A stretch of DNA of 22,347 nucleotides, taken from contig JBDHTA010000060.1 in NCBI GenBank assembly GCA_039808465.1, positions 1 through 22,347 of the forward strand, given 5' to 3'. Both the position numbers and the translations under genes were made by a program. This stretch comes from Metarhizobium sp039808465 (GTDB lineage: Bacteria; Pseudomonadota; Alphaproteobacteria; Rhizobiales; Rhizobiaceae). Shown here piece after piece: positions 1-7,992 of this stretch; position 1 is the first letter of the stretch, and every line of letters starts with the position of its first letter. The notes beneath the pieces were generated by a model. It had not been told where the DNA came from and searched no databases. It saw nothing but the letters and a program-made list of their open reading frames with translations.

Positions 1-3000
1 GACGGTTCGGAAACCTCCAGTGAGCGCGACGAGCGGCCGACGATCTGTGAGATATCCTGCAACGCCTTGATCTGCTCGGATACGGCGCGGCGCATGGCGG
101 CAGCGCTTTCCTTGGCTTCTTCCGGCAGGTCGAAGGCGCCCTTGCGCAGCTCGTTGCGGGTAACGTCCAGCTCCTTGCGGATCTCGTGGGCCGAACGGCG
201 GATTTCATCCGTCGCGCCGGAGAAGCGGTTGACGGCTTCCTCCACCGCTTCGCGCAGGGCAGCGCGCATCTGCTCTGCCGCGGCACCGGACTTCTCGCCG
301 CTTTCGGCCAGCACCCGGTCGATATCCGCCAGGGATTCGGTAACGCCGGAGCGCATCTTGCCCGCGAGATCGCCGGAGCGCTTCTCGGCTTCGGTGAAGG
401 ATTGCTCCAATGCGCCGCGGGCCTCCTGCGATGCCTTGAGCACCATGTCGCGCATGCCTTCGGCGGCGGCTTCCGCGCGCTTTTCAGCATCGGACAGAAC
501 CCGGCCGACCTCCGCGAAGGAGCTTTGGACGCCCTGACGCAGCGTGCTGGTGGCCTGAAGCGAACGCTGCTCGGCCTGTTCGAAGGCGTTTTCCACCATT
601 CCCGCGAGCGAGCGCATGGAGGATTCGATCTCGTCCGAGCGCTGCACCAGACCGATGGCGAGTGTGCGAAGCGCTTCCTCGCGCTCTTCCAGCGTGCTGA
701 TGAGGTTGGTCTGGGCGGCGGAGAGCAGGTCGGTCGCCTGGGTCAGCATCTTGGAATGATCGCCGAAGCGGGTGACGATGCCGGAAACCTGCGCCAGCGT
801 GTCGCCGGAAATTCCGGCCAGACGCTCGACCTTGCCTTCGAGGAAGCGGGTCGAGGTCGAGACGCGCTCGGCGGCCTTGTCGGCGGCTTCGGCGAAGTGG
901 GAGGCCGCCGCCTCCATGCTCTGGTTGATGCCTTGCAGGTCTTCGCTGGCGCGATTGACCACGGAGGCAATGCCGGAATTGCTCTGCGCCATGCGGTCGA
1001 TCAGGCCGTTGACGCTTTCGGCGAGCGTGTTCTCGATGGCGCCGAGCTGGTTGGCGGCGCTTTCCGCCCGGGCGGTGATCGCATTGATGAGGGCGGTGTT
1101 TTCCGCCCGCAGGCGATCGGCGCCGGTCTGGGCAGCGGCGGTGATCCGGTCGGCGGCAGCCTCGCCCATGGCGGCATATTCGTCGATGACCGGACGCGCC
1201 TTTTCTTCGATCAGGCGCGCCAGTTCGGCGGAGCGGCCAGCCAGCATGGAGTTCAGGTCGCGGGTGCGCTCGTCCAGAGCCGAACGAACGGAATTGCCGC
1301 GCGCCTCAAGCTGCCTGTCGACATTGGACAGCGTCTCGTCGATCTCGCGGACGCGGGCTTCGAGACCGCTGCGGATGGCGTTTCCGCGCGCTTCCAGCGC
1401 CCGGTCGGCCCCCGACAGGGTTTCGGCGATCTGCTCCGTGCTGCCATGCAGCGTGGTGCGGATGGCGTTGCCGCGGGTCTCCAAGGTCCGCTCGGCCTGG
1501 GACAGCGTTTCTGAGATATCGCTGGCGCTGTTTTCCAGCGTCTGGCGGACGGAAGCGCCGCGCTCCTCGAAGGTCTGTTCGGCCTGGGCCAGCAGACCGG
1601 CGAGTTCGGAGGTGTTTTCGCTGAGGGTGGCGCGGACGGATGCGCCGCGCTGCGACAGGGTGTGCTCGGCATTGCCGATCACCTGCGACAGCGTCTGCTG
1701 CGCTTCGCCGATGGCCTGCGAGATGGTTTCCGCGCCCTGATGCAGCGAGGAGCGGATGGCGTCGCCGCGCGCTTCCAGCGAGGCTTCGGCATCGGCGAGC
1801 GTCTGCGAGATCGCGCCGACCTGGCTGCTGACCAGCCCTTCGGCTTCCGCGACCTTGTTGACGATGGCGTTTCCGGCGGCCGAGAAGGTCTGGGCGACGG
1901 CGGCGGCCTGCGCGGCCAGCCGGTTCTGGGTCTCGGTGACGCGGTTGACGATGCGGTCGGCGCGCTCCTCGACGGATTGGGTGAACTCGGCATTCTTGCG
2001 GTCGATATCGTCTGCGAACTGCGCGCCGGTGCGCGACAGCATATCGGCCGTGCGCATGGCTTCGGCGTCGATGCCCTGTGTCGCGTCCGTCACCGCATGG
2101 CGCAGCGTCGAGGCGAGACCGCCCGCCTTTTCCTCGATGGTGCGCGTGACATTGTCGAGACCGACGGTCAGTGCACGGTTCATCGTGGTCAGGCGCTCGT
2201 CCAGACGCTCGGTGCGGCTGTCGAGGGCTTCGGTCAATTGCTGCGCCTTGCCGTCCACGGTCTCCGCGAGGCGGGCCGTGCTGGTGTCGAGGGCGGCGGT
2301 GAGGTCGTTGCGGCGGGTTTCCAGCGTTTCGGACAGGCGGTTCGCCGCCTCGCCGCTGGAGCGCTCGATGCCGTGGACCTGCATGGAAAGGGCTTCCGCA
2401 AGCTGGCGGCCGGTGGCGCCGACGCGCTCGACCACGGCGTCGGCATTGCCGCGAACCTTGCCGTCCATCTCCGCGAAGCTGGCTTCCAGACGTGCGCCGG
2501 TCTCGCCGACGCGGTTTGCGAGCGCATCGGCCGAGCGGTCGATGCGGGAAGCGGTGTCCTCGGCGGTGCGGGCGACATGCTCGGCCGTTCCAAGGATGCG
2601 GTCGGAGATCTCGCCGGTGCTTTCGCGCAGGCGCTGCTCCAGCCGTTCGGCGCTGCCGTCGATGGCCTGGCGCAGCGCGGCTTCGCGATCCTCCAGCGTC
2701 ATTTCCAGCATGCCGGTGCTGGTGGCGACCGTGGTGCCGAGATTGGCGGCCTGTTCGGCCAGCATGGTTTCCAGGCCGGAGCGGGCCTGCTCCAAGGCAT
2801 CGCCCACCATGGCGCCGCGCTCGTCCAGCGTCACGCGGATGCGTTCATGCGCGTCGCGCAGCCGGTCGTCGGTGGCATTCAGCGTGGACTCGATGCCGGA
2901 AAGACCGCCCGAAACGGTTTCGGAGAGGTTGCGGGCCGCCGCCGAAATCGTGGTTTCGGCGCGTTCCACGGAGGCGGTGAGAACCGTGTCGATGGCTTCG

Positions 3001-6000
3001 CGGCTGGCGCCGATCAGCCCGGCCAGCCTGCCGCTCTGATCCGTGATCGTGCTTTCCAGAAGCCGCTGGTTTTCCTCATAGGCCGAGCGGATGGAATCGG
3101 CGCGGTCGCCCAAGGTGGAGGCGATGCGGGTTTCCGCCTCGGTCAGCGCCTCGATGGCGGCTGTCGTGCGGGTTTCCAGCGTCATGTCGAGATTGATCTG
3201 GCCGTCGAGCAGGGCGTTGGAAAGGCGTTCCTCGCTGCTTTTCAGGGCTTCGCGGATGGCGTCGCCGTGCTCGTTGAGCGCGCCCGAGAGGCGCTGATGC
3301 GTTCCGGCGACGGAGGTGAGGAGGATATTGGTGCGCTCCTCCAGCGTCGTGTCGAGACGGTCCTGGCCGCCGCGCAGCGTTTCGGCGATGCGCTGTTCGT
3401 TGCGCTCGAGGGTCGAGGCCATGACGGCGCTGCCGTCGGCCATCAGCTGATCGAGGCGCAATTGCGTGTCGGACAGCGTATTCGCCAAGCGGGAATGGCC
3501 GTTTTCCAGCGTTGCGCCGAGCGAGGCGGCGCGCTGCTCCAGGGCGTCGGCAATGCGCTTCTCGCTGCCGGAAAGTTCTTCCGTAAGCGCCGAGGCGCGC
3601 TCGTTCAGCGTGCGGGCGAGGCGTTCGTGGCTTCCCGACACCGTGTCGATGACGGCATCGGCGCGGCTGACGAAGTTATCTTCGAAGCGGGCGCGGCTGT
3701 CTTCCAGCGCGCCGACCAGTGCCGCGCCGCGTTCCGACAGGATGCCGTCCAGCCGCTGCTCGGAGGTGCCGAGCGCCGAGGCGATTTCTGTTGTCGCCCC
3801 ATGCAGCTTGTCGGCGATGGCGGCGGTGCCCTGTTCCAGAGCGCTGGCGATTTCATCCGAGCGCAGGCCGAGCGCCGTGGTCATGTCGAGCATGCCGTCG
3901 CTCATCGCGGAGCCGAGCGCTTCCGCGCCGCTGGCAAGGGCCGCGGTCAGTTCTTCGGTGCGGGCGCCAAGCGCGGCGGTGATCTCCATGCTGCGCATGT
4001 CGAGTTCGCTCGCCATGTCGGACGTCTTTTCGCCGAGCATGGAGGAGAGTTCGGCGGTGCGGCGCTCCATCGCCGAGGCGATTTCGCTGGCGCGATCGCC
4101 GATGACGCGCTGGAAGCCGTCCGTCCGGGTTTCCAGCGTCGAGGCAAGCGCGCTGCCGCGTGTTTCGAGTTCGCTGGCGAGCGTGGCCGTCTTTTCGTCG
4201 AGCAGGGTGGAGAGCGTGCCGGTCGTGCGGTCGAGCGCCTGCGTGATCTCGCCGGTGCGGCTGCCGAGCGTCGAAGTCAGTTCTTCGGTGCGGGCTCCCA
4301 ATGCTGCGGTCAGCTCCATGCTGCGCATGTCGAGTTCGCTTGCCATGTCGGCGGTCTTTTCACCGAGCATGGAGGAGAATTCGGCGGTGCGGCGCTCCAT
4401 CGCCGAGGCGATTTCACTGGCGCGGTCGCCGATGACGCGCTGGAAGCCGTCCGTCTGGGTTTCCAGTGTCGAGGCAAGCGCGCGGCCGCGTGTTTCCAGC
4501 TCGCCGGAAAGCGTGGCGGTCCTTTCGTCCAGCATGGCCGAGAATTCGCCGGTCTTCTGGACGATGGCGCCGGAGATTTCCTCGGCGCGGCCGTTCAGGG
4601 CGCGGTGGAACTCCTCGGCGCGGGAGCCGATGAGGGACGCCATTTCCGCCGTCTTTTCCCCGAGAACATCGGAGATCTCGCCAGCCGTGCCCGCGAGAAC
4701 CTCGGTGATTTCGTTGGAGCGGGCGTGCAGGCGGTCGTTGAATTCCTGAAGGCGGGTGTCGAGGCTGCTTTCCAGCACTTCCTGGCCGGTTCCAAGCGCT
4801 GTCGCCAGCGCGAAGGAATGGTCGCTCAGCGAATTGCCGAGGCGGTCGATGCTGGAATTGAGGATGCCGTCGATGGATTCCGTGCCGCCGCTCAGCGTCT
4901 CGCCGATGCGCGTCAGGCTTTCCATCAGCTTGCTGTCGAGCGAGCCGACGCGGTTCTCGAAGGCTTCGGTGAATTCGGAAACGCGGTCGTCGAAGATCGT
5001 CGAAAGCTGGTGAACCGTGGTTTGCAGCCGCTCCTCGAAGAAGCCGGAGCGCAGGTCGAGATCCATGATGGTGTCGTCGATGCTCGATTGCAGCGACTGG
5101 CGGAAATTCGCGCCCTTTTCCTCGATGGAGCTGTTGAGCTTGGCGAGCACGTCGTCCAGCGTTCCCGCCAGCGTGCTGTGGCCGCCGGTCAGCGTGTCGT
5201 TGATGTCGCGGGTGCGGGCGATCAGGGTTTCGTTGAGCTGCTGGGCGCGCTCGTTGAGGGCGGCGTTCAGGCGCTCGGTGTTCTGGTCGAGCGTCGAGGC
5301 GCGGGTTTCGAACTGTTCCAGCAGGGCGCCGCCGCGCTCGTTCAGCGCGATGTTCAGCTCTTCCAGGCGGGTGTCGAATTCGTTGGTGAGGGCGAAACCG
5401 GCGGAATTCAGCGTTTGCAGCAGGGTTTCGGTGCGGGAGTTGAGAAGATTGCCGATCGCCTCCGAGGCGGCGTCGGACTTTTCCATTAGCACGGCCGCGC
5501 GTGTGTCGATCAGCGAGGCGAAGGCCTCGCCCGAGGTCGCGAGCCGCAGGGTGATTTCCTCCGTCGCCAGCGACATGTCTTCCTTGAGCTGCTCGTTGGC
5601 GCCCGAAATCGTCGAGCGGATGCGCTCGACGTGATTGACGATCGCCTCGCGCTCGCTGCCCAGTTCCTGAACCAGACCGCGCACGCGCATCTCGTTGTCG
5701 GTATAGCTGCGCTCCAGCGCGTTGACTTCGGAATGGACGAGGGTTTCCAGCTCGGCGGCGCGCGCGATGGTGCGCTCGATGCCCTCGTTCATCGCCATCA
5801 CTTCGCGGCGCACGGCCTGACCGACCGTCATGATGCGCTCGGAGGCGATGGTTTCCGGATCGGAGAGGCGCAGCGCCACTTCCGCCATGGAGCGGGCGGC
5901 ATTGCGCAGATCCTGGGCGCGGGCGATCATGATCGCGAAGGCGTAGAACAGGAGCAGCGGCAGCAGCGTTCCGGCCAGCAGCGCGCCTGCGCCGGGCAAG

Positions 6001-6401
6001 GCGAGGAAATCCGACAGCGAGCCGAGCTGCCAGAGCTGCGGCGCGTAGAGAAGCTGGGCAAGCGCAACGCCGCCGAGCACCCACAGCGCGCTGATGAGCG
6101 TGGCCATGCGCAGGGCGGGCTTCAGCGAGCCGCCATCCAGCGATTTCATGATGCTGGCGGAGTTGCGGCGGCTGGCGTCGTTGGCCGCCGAGGAGGGCGC
6201 GCGCTGACCCTGCGCCGCCTCGGGCGCGGGACGGCGCGGCGGCTCGGAGGGGCGCGGGCGCGGCTTGTTCACCGCCGCCTTCTCCGGCTGGGCTTTCTGT
6301 CGCGGCGGAGCCTTGTCGTCGCGAAAATTGATCTGCAAGGCGTTTTCAAGCGCCTCATATGCCTTTTCGTCGATCGACTCGTTGTTCTTGTTGTTCGCCA
6401 T
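1..6401 (-). CDS. Giant membrane-anchored apolipoprotein-like coiled-coil protein, probable growth pole ring (GPR/RgsE-type) protein, 3' end missing
   Basis: The frame is open for 2133 codons from the ATG at 6401 (GAGGCG ribosome site about 9 bases upstream) to the left edge, where it continues. Residues 1-85 are polar, basic and proline-rich. Two hydrophobic helices follow at about 101-119 and 140-160, and the rest is alanine-, glutamate-, serine- and threonine-rich helix, largely in 11-residue units of the form [RK]T.E(I/L)(A/S)..L. A short N-terminus, two membrane passes and a huge cytoplasmic repeat rod match the Agrobacterium growth pole ring protein (about 2,100 residues, apolipoprotein-like) and Sinorhizobium RgsE, which organise polar cell-wall growth. 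That identity is inferred from architecture and length, not alignment. Automated pipelines often call such genes kinesin-like, apolipoprotein A1/A4/E or hypothetical. Very long open frames on the opposite strand are codon-bias shadows. Confidence 0.8.
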   Translation of the reverse strand, partial: MANNKNNESIDEKAYEALENALQINFRDDKAPPRQKAQPEKAAVNKPRPRPSEPPRRPAPEAAQGQRAPSSAANDASRRNSASIMKSLDGGSLKPALRMATLISALWVLGGVALAQLLYAPQLWQLGSLSDFLALPGAGALLAGTLLPLLLFYAFAIMIARAQDLRNAARSMAEVALRLSDPETIASERIMTVGQAVRREVMAMNEGIERTIARAAELETLVHSEVNALERSYTDNEMRVRGLVQELGSEREAIVNHVERIRSTISGANEQLKEDMSLATEEITLRLATSGEAFASLIDTRAAVLMEKSDAASEAIGNLLNSRTETLLQTLNSAGFALTNEFDTRLEELNIALNERGGALLEQFETRASTLDQNTERLNAALNERAQQLNETLIARTRDINDTLTGGHSTLAGTLDDVLAKLNSSIEEKGANFRQSLQSSIDDTIMDLDLRSGFFEERLQTTVHQLSTIFDDRVSEFTEAFENRVGSLDSKLMESLTRIGETLSGGTESIDGILNSSIDRLGNSLSDHSFALATALGTGQEVLESSLDTRLQEFNDRLHARSNEITEVLAGTAGEISDVLGEKTAEMASLIGSRAEEFHRALNGRAEEISGAIVQKTGEFSAMLDERTATLSGELETRGRALASTLETQTDGFQRVIGDRASEIASAMERRTAEFSSMLGEKTADMASELDMRSMELTAALGARTEELTSTLGSRTGEITQALDRTTGTLSTLLDEKTATLASELETRGSALASTLETRTDGFQRVIGDRASEIASAMERRTAELSSMLGEKTSDMASELDMRSMEITAALGARTEELTAALASGAEALGSAMSDGMLDMTTALGLRSDEIASALEQGTAAIADKLHGATTEIASALGTSEQRLDGILSERGAALVGALEDSRARFEDNFVSRADAVIDTVSGSHERLARTLNERASALTEELSGSEKRIADALEQRAASLGATLENGHSRLANTLSDTQLRLDQLMADGSAVMASTLERNEQRIAETLRGGQDRLDTTLEERTNILLTSVAGTHQRLSGALNEHGDAIREALKSSEERLSNALLDGQINLDMTLETRTTAAIEALTEAETRIASTLGDRADSIRSAYEENQRLLESTITDQSGRLAGLIGASREAIDTVLTASVERAETTISAAARNLSETVSGGLSGIESTLNATDDRLRDAHERIRVTLDERGAMVGDALEQARSGLETMLAEQAANLGTTVATSTGMLEMTLEDREAALRQAIDGSAERLEQRLRESTGEISDRILGTAEHVARTAEDTASRIDRSADALANRVGETGARLEASFAEMDGKVRGNADAVVERVGATGRQLAEALSMQVHGIERSSGEAANRLSETLETRRNDLTAALDTSTARLAETVDGKAQQLTEALDSRTERLDERLTTMNRALTVGLDNVTRTIEEKAGGLASTLRHAVTDATQGIDAEAMRTADMLSRTGAQFADDIDRKNAEFTQSVEERADRIVNRVTETQNRLAAQAAAVAQTFSAAGNAIVNKVAEAEGLVSSQVGAISQTLADAEASLEARGDAIRSSLHQGAETISQAIGEAQQTLSQVIGNAEHTLSQRGASVRATLSENTSELAGLLAQAEQTFEERGASVRQTLENSASDISETLSQAERTLETRGNAIRTTLHGSTEQIAETLSGADRALEARGNAIRSGLEARVREIDETLSNVDRQLEARGNSVRSALDERTRDLNSMLAGRSAELARLIEEKARPVIDEYAAMGEAAADRITAAAQTGADRLRAENTALINAITARAESAANQLGAIENTLAESVNGLIDRMAQSNSGIASVVNRASEDLQGINQSMEAAASHFAEAADKAAERVSTSTRFLEGKVERLAGISGDTLAQVSGIVTRFGDHSKMLTQATDLLSAAQTNLISTLEEREEALRTLAIGLVQRSDEIESSMRSLAGMVENAFEQAEQRSLQATSTLRQGVQSSFAEVGRVLSDAEKRAEAAAEGMRDMVLKASQEARGALEQSFTEAEKRSGDLAGKMRSGVTESLADIDRVLAESGEKSGAAAEQMRAALREAVEEAVNRFSGATDEIRRSAHEIRKELDVTRNELRKGAFDLPEEAKESAAAMRRAVSEQIKALQDISQIVGRSSRSLEVSEP
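1284..1770 (-). repeat. 87-bp (29-residue) tandem repeats inside the coiled-coil gene
   Basis: The block encoding RG(N/A)(A/S)(I/V)R recurs at 1284, 1371, 1458, 1545 and 1632, each exactly 87 bp apart. It recurs again at 1752, displaced by one extra 33-bp (11-residue) unit. Each unit encodes 29 residues beginning RG..(I/V)R..L and ending in an (A/S)(E/D)(R/Q).LE-like stretch. The copies are diverged but keep frame, which indicates internal duplication of a helical module. Confidence 0.8.
3948..4526 (-). repeat. Near-identical 330-bp (110-codon) tandem duplication inside the coiled-coil gene
   Basis: The sequence from 3948 (CAGTTCTTCGGTG) is repeated from 4278 at an offset of exactly 330 bp. 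About 250 bp are nearly identical, including the segments encoding DGFQRVIGDRASEIASAMER and ASELDMRSM. The unit is 110 residues, that is ten 11-residue units, so the duplication preserves both reading frame and hendecad register. The remainder of each copy is related but more diverged. Confidence 0.85.
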
Positions 6402-6870
6402 ACGATTTACGCCTCGCTACACATCGGCTTCGTTCGCATTGTCACCGGCACCGCCATTCGCCGGAAACGCATCACTCCGCTTCGCCGGGCCCCGCGTCCT
6501 CGTGACGGTTGCGGCCCGGTATTCAATCTAGGGCAGATATCCGTTTTTTGGCATCAGGGATATCGTGTCCGTCCGGCTATCCACGCCCGCGAAGGCCGCG
6601 GACGGGAAAAGCTGCATTTTCCAAGAGTATCGTAGTGACACATTCACGGGGCGGAGACAATTCGACGCCCGGCAATGCGCTGGCGGCGAAGGGCTTTGTT
6701 AACAGATTTTAAAGCAATTTATGGCTAAAAAACAGTTGTTTTAGCCACATTTAGCCCTTGTTAACCATGCTGCGCGATTTCTGCCGCACCACCCGCCGGA
6801 TTTAACGGGAAAGACGCGATCGCGCCCTCAAGCTCAGGCATCGTCAACCGGCAGGGCGAGGATTGCGCCA
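6402..6870. promoter_or_regulatory. Divergent control region between the coiled-coil gene and the Hpt gene
   Basis: This stretch of about 470 bp has no convincing gene and separates two divergently transcribed genes. The part from about 6695 to 6810 is AT-rich relative to its surroundings. It contains GTTAAC near 6699 and near 6765, TTTAAC near 6801, and a TTAA-N6-TTAA arrangement around 6700-6713. These resemble CtrA half-sites (canonical TTAA-N7-TTAA) but none has exact spacing. An inverted repeat lies at 6722-6747. No sigma-70 promoter could be placed with confidence. Confidence 0.5.
6722..6747. repeat. Inverted repeat TGGCTAAAA-N8-TTTTAGCCA, possible operator
   Basis: Two perfect 9-bp arms (6722-6730 and 6739-6747) flank an 8-base centre. 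A third partial copy (TTTAGCC) follows at about 6750. The repeat is some 125 bp upstream of the Hpt gene, within the AT-rich part of the divergent region. It could be a protein-binding site or a hairpin in a 5' leader. No known regulator is recognised. Confidence 0.5.
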
Positions 6871-7239
6871 ATGGCTGTTCCCGATATCGCTTTCGAAGTG
6901 CCCGATCACGCTGGCGGCGCGCGCCTGGCCGCCGCCCGGCCGATCGATCTCGTTCATCTTCATGCGCAGACCATGGGCGACGCAAGCCTGGAAACCGAAG
7001 TGCTGCAACTGTTTGCGCGCCATGCCCGCTGCTGCCTGCGCGATTGCGCGGCCGGTGACGCCGCCGCCGTTTGCGCCGCCGCCCACCGGCTGAAGGGGGC
7101 GGCGGCGGCCGTCGGCGCCTTTGCCGTGGCGGCGGCCGCCGCGGCGCTTGAAGCTTCGCCCGGGGATGCGGCTTCGGCGGCGGCGCTGACCGCCGCCGTG
7201 CTGGAGGCGGAGAGCTTCATTCTCGGCCTGTGCCGCTAA
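6871..7239 (+). CDS. Hpt (histidine phosphotransfer) domain protein
   Basis: The 122-residue product is a single Hpt domain. The phosphoacceptor histidine is His72 in AHRLKGAAAAVGA, which matches the family pattern AH.LKG(S/A)...(V/L)GA. A helix at about 35-60 (the D(A/P)xLxxEVLxLFxxx type) precedes it, and an alanine-rich helix follows at 84-115. Hpt proteins pass phosphate between the receiver domains of hybrid kinases and response regulators in the cytoplasm. No kinase or receiver gene is adjacent, so the partners are unknown. The start is the ATG at 6871, preceded by GGGCGAGGA at eight bases. The extreme alanine content and lack of any other domain suggest a stand-alone phosphotransfer shuttle. 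Confidence 0.85.
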   Translation: MAVPDIAFEVPDHAGGARLAAARPIDLVHLHAQTMGDASLETEVLQLFARHARCCLRDCAAGDAAAVCAAAHRLKGAAAAVGAFAVAAAAAALEASPGDAASAAALTAAVLEAESFILGLCR

Positions 7240-7282
7240 GGCACGCCGGGCCCGCGCTCGCTGCCCGCGCCTGTGCCTTTTT
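7238..7282 (+). terminator. Rho-independent terminator of the Hpt gene
   Basis: AAGGCAC (7238-7244) pairs with GTGCCTT (7273-7279). The arms enclose a GC-rich segment that can extend the stem (GGGC/GCCC), and a run of five T (7278-7282) follows. The 5' arm overlaps the stop codon of the Hpt gene. Confidence 0.6.
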
Positions 7283-7390
7283 CGGGCGGAGCCGCCCCCG
7301 GCGGCAAAGCCGGGCGGGCCGATTGACGCGCATCCTCAATCTGTGGAAGAACGGCCGTTCGATTGGATTGTCTGAACGGAATTCTATGCC

Positions 7391-7711
7391 ATGACCAAGC
7401 TTACCATCGTTGCCTTCGACGGAACCCGTTTCGACCTCGACGCCGAAAACGGTTCGACCGTCATGGAGAATGCGGTGCGCAATTCGGTGCCGGGGATCGA
7501 TGCCGAATGCGGCGGCGCCTGCGCTTGCGCCACCTGTCATGTCTATGTCGACGACGAATGGACGGAGCGCGTCGGCCCGCCGCAGGCGATGGAGGAGGAC
7601 ATGCTCGATTTCGCCTATGACGTGCGCCCCACCTCGCGGCTCTCCTGTCAGATCAAGGTCAGCCCCGATCTCGACGGGCTGACCGTGCATGTTCCGGAAA
7701 AGCAGGCCTGA
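7391..7711 (+). CDS. 2Fe-2S ferredoxin, adrenodoxin/putidaredoxin type
   Basis: This 106-residue soluble electron-transfer protein has the vertebrate-type 2Fe-2S pattern Cys40-x5-Cys46-x2-Cys49-x36-Cys86, and a fifth cysteine (Cys44) within the loop. The N-terminal beta-grasp strand (residues 3-10), the acidic helix EEDMLDFA (69-76) and the RLSCQI cluster segment are all typical. Proteins of this class pass electrons from an NAD(P)H reductase to cytochrome P450s or to Fe-S or haem biosynthesis. Rhizobiales usually have one such gene in this chromosomal setting. The start is the ATG at 7391, with GAACGGA upstream; an ATG five bases earlier meets an immediate stop. It is probably its own transcription unit, since a terminator precedes it. 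Confidence 0.93.
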   Translation: MTKLTIVAFDGTRFDLDAENGSTVMENAVRNSVPGIDAECGGACACATCHVYVDDEWTERVGPPQAMEEDMLDFAYDVRPTSRLSCQIKVSPDLDGLTVHVPEKQA

Positions 7712-7737
7712 GCTTTCCGTTTTCCATCCGCCCGCGC

Positions 7738-7774
7738 AAAAAAAGCCTCGCTCCCGGTGACGAGAAGCGAGGCT
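7738..7774 (-). terminator. Strong intrinsic terminator on the minus strand
   Basis: AGCCTCGCT (7744-7752) and AGCGAGGCT (7766-7774) form a perfect 9-bp stem with a 13-base loop. On the minus strand a run of T follows (complement of A7738-A7744). It points away from the ferredoxin gene, so it must end a minus-strand transcript that starts between about 7790 and 8000, or read-through from the DUF922 gene. Confidence 0.8.
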
Positions 7775-7860
7775 AGGAGGGCGCATCGCCTTATCAGGCG
7801 AGGGAGGAAAACACCTGCGGCTCAGGACGCGCCAGGAGAACGGTATCGAATTGCCCACGC
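7738..7860 (-). ncRNA. Candidate small regulatory RNA with anti-Shine-Dalgarno motifs (5' end uncertain)
   Basis: Read on the minus strand, the sequence contains TTTTCCTCCC, then a small hairpin TCGCC-TGATAA-GGCGA, then GCGCCCTCCT, then a strong terminator hairpin and T-run. Single-stranded CCTCCC/CCTCCT motifs between hairpins, ending in an intrinsic terminator, are the layout known for alphaproteobacterial trans-acting RNAs such as the rhizobial alpha-r14 (NfeR1) family, which bind ribosome sites of target mRNAs. Membership of that family is inference. The 5' end is not determined by sequence; 7860 is a guess from the roughly 120-nt family size. An overlapping 49-codon minus-strand ORF (7794-7943) offers an alternative reading: a small peptide gene whose stop lies just before the terminator. 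Confidence 0.5.
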
Positions 7861-7978
7861 CTTGCCGGTCTGCCGTGAGGCGGCGGCCAAGGCCTGTCTT
7901 TCGTCTGCCGGACCAGATGATCTATCCGGAAGGTTGCATTCATCCTAGAGCAACTCGCCCCCCATATCCAGACCGAGA

Positions 7979-7992
7979 AATAACCGGTTATT
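7979..7992. promoter_or_regulatory. Perfect 14-bp palindrome upstream of the candidate sRNA/small ORF
   Basis: AATAACCGGTTATT is self-complementary over its whole length. It lies between the end of the DUF922 gene and the candidate minus-strand transcript, 36 bp upstream of the ATG of the 49-codon ORF. This is a plausible position for an operator overlapping a minus-strand promoter. No promoter hexamers could be assigned with confidence. Confidence 0.35.

Noticed and set aside
1662..5489. Plus-strand 1275-codon frame opposite the giant coiled-coil gene, and the other long frames at 186-1514, 1756-3039 and 3466-4749
   Set aside because: They are antisense shadows caused by GC-rich codon bias and repeats. 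The minus-strand frame is continuous, has a start with a ribosome site, membrane helices and regular repeats.
7217..7858. Minus-strand 213-codon frame opposite the ferredoxin gene
   Set aside because: It is antisense to a gene with an intact 2Fe-2S signature and crosses a strong terminator.
7794..7943. 49-codon minus-strand ORF beginning MNATFRIDHL
   Set aside because: Plausible, since its stop is just before a terminator, but no homology or strong ribosome site supports it. The anti-SD motifs and hairpins at its 3' end favour an RNA. It is kept as an alternative under the sRNA entry.
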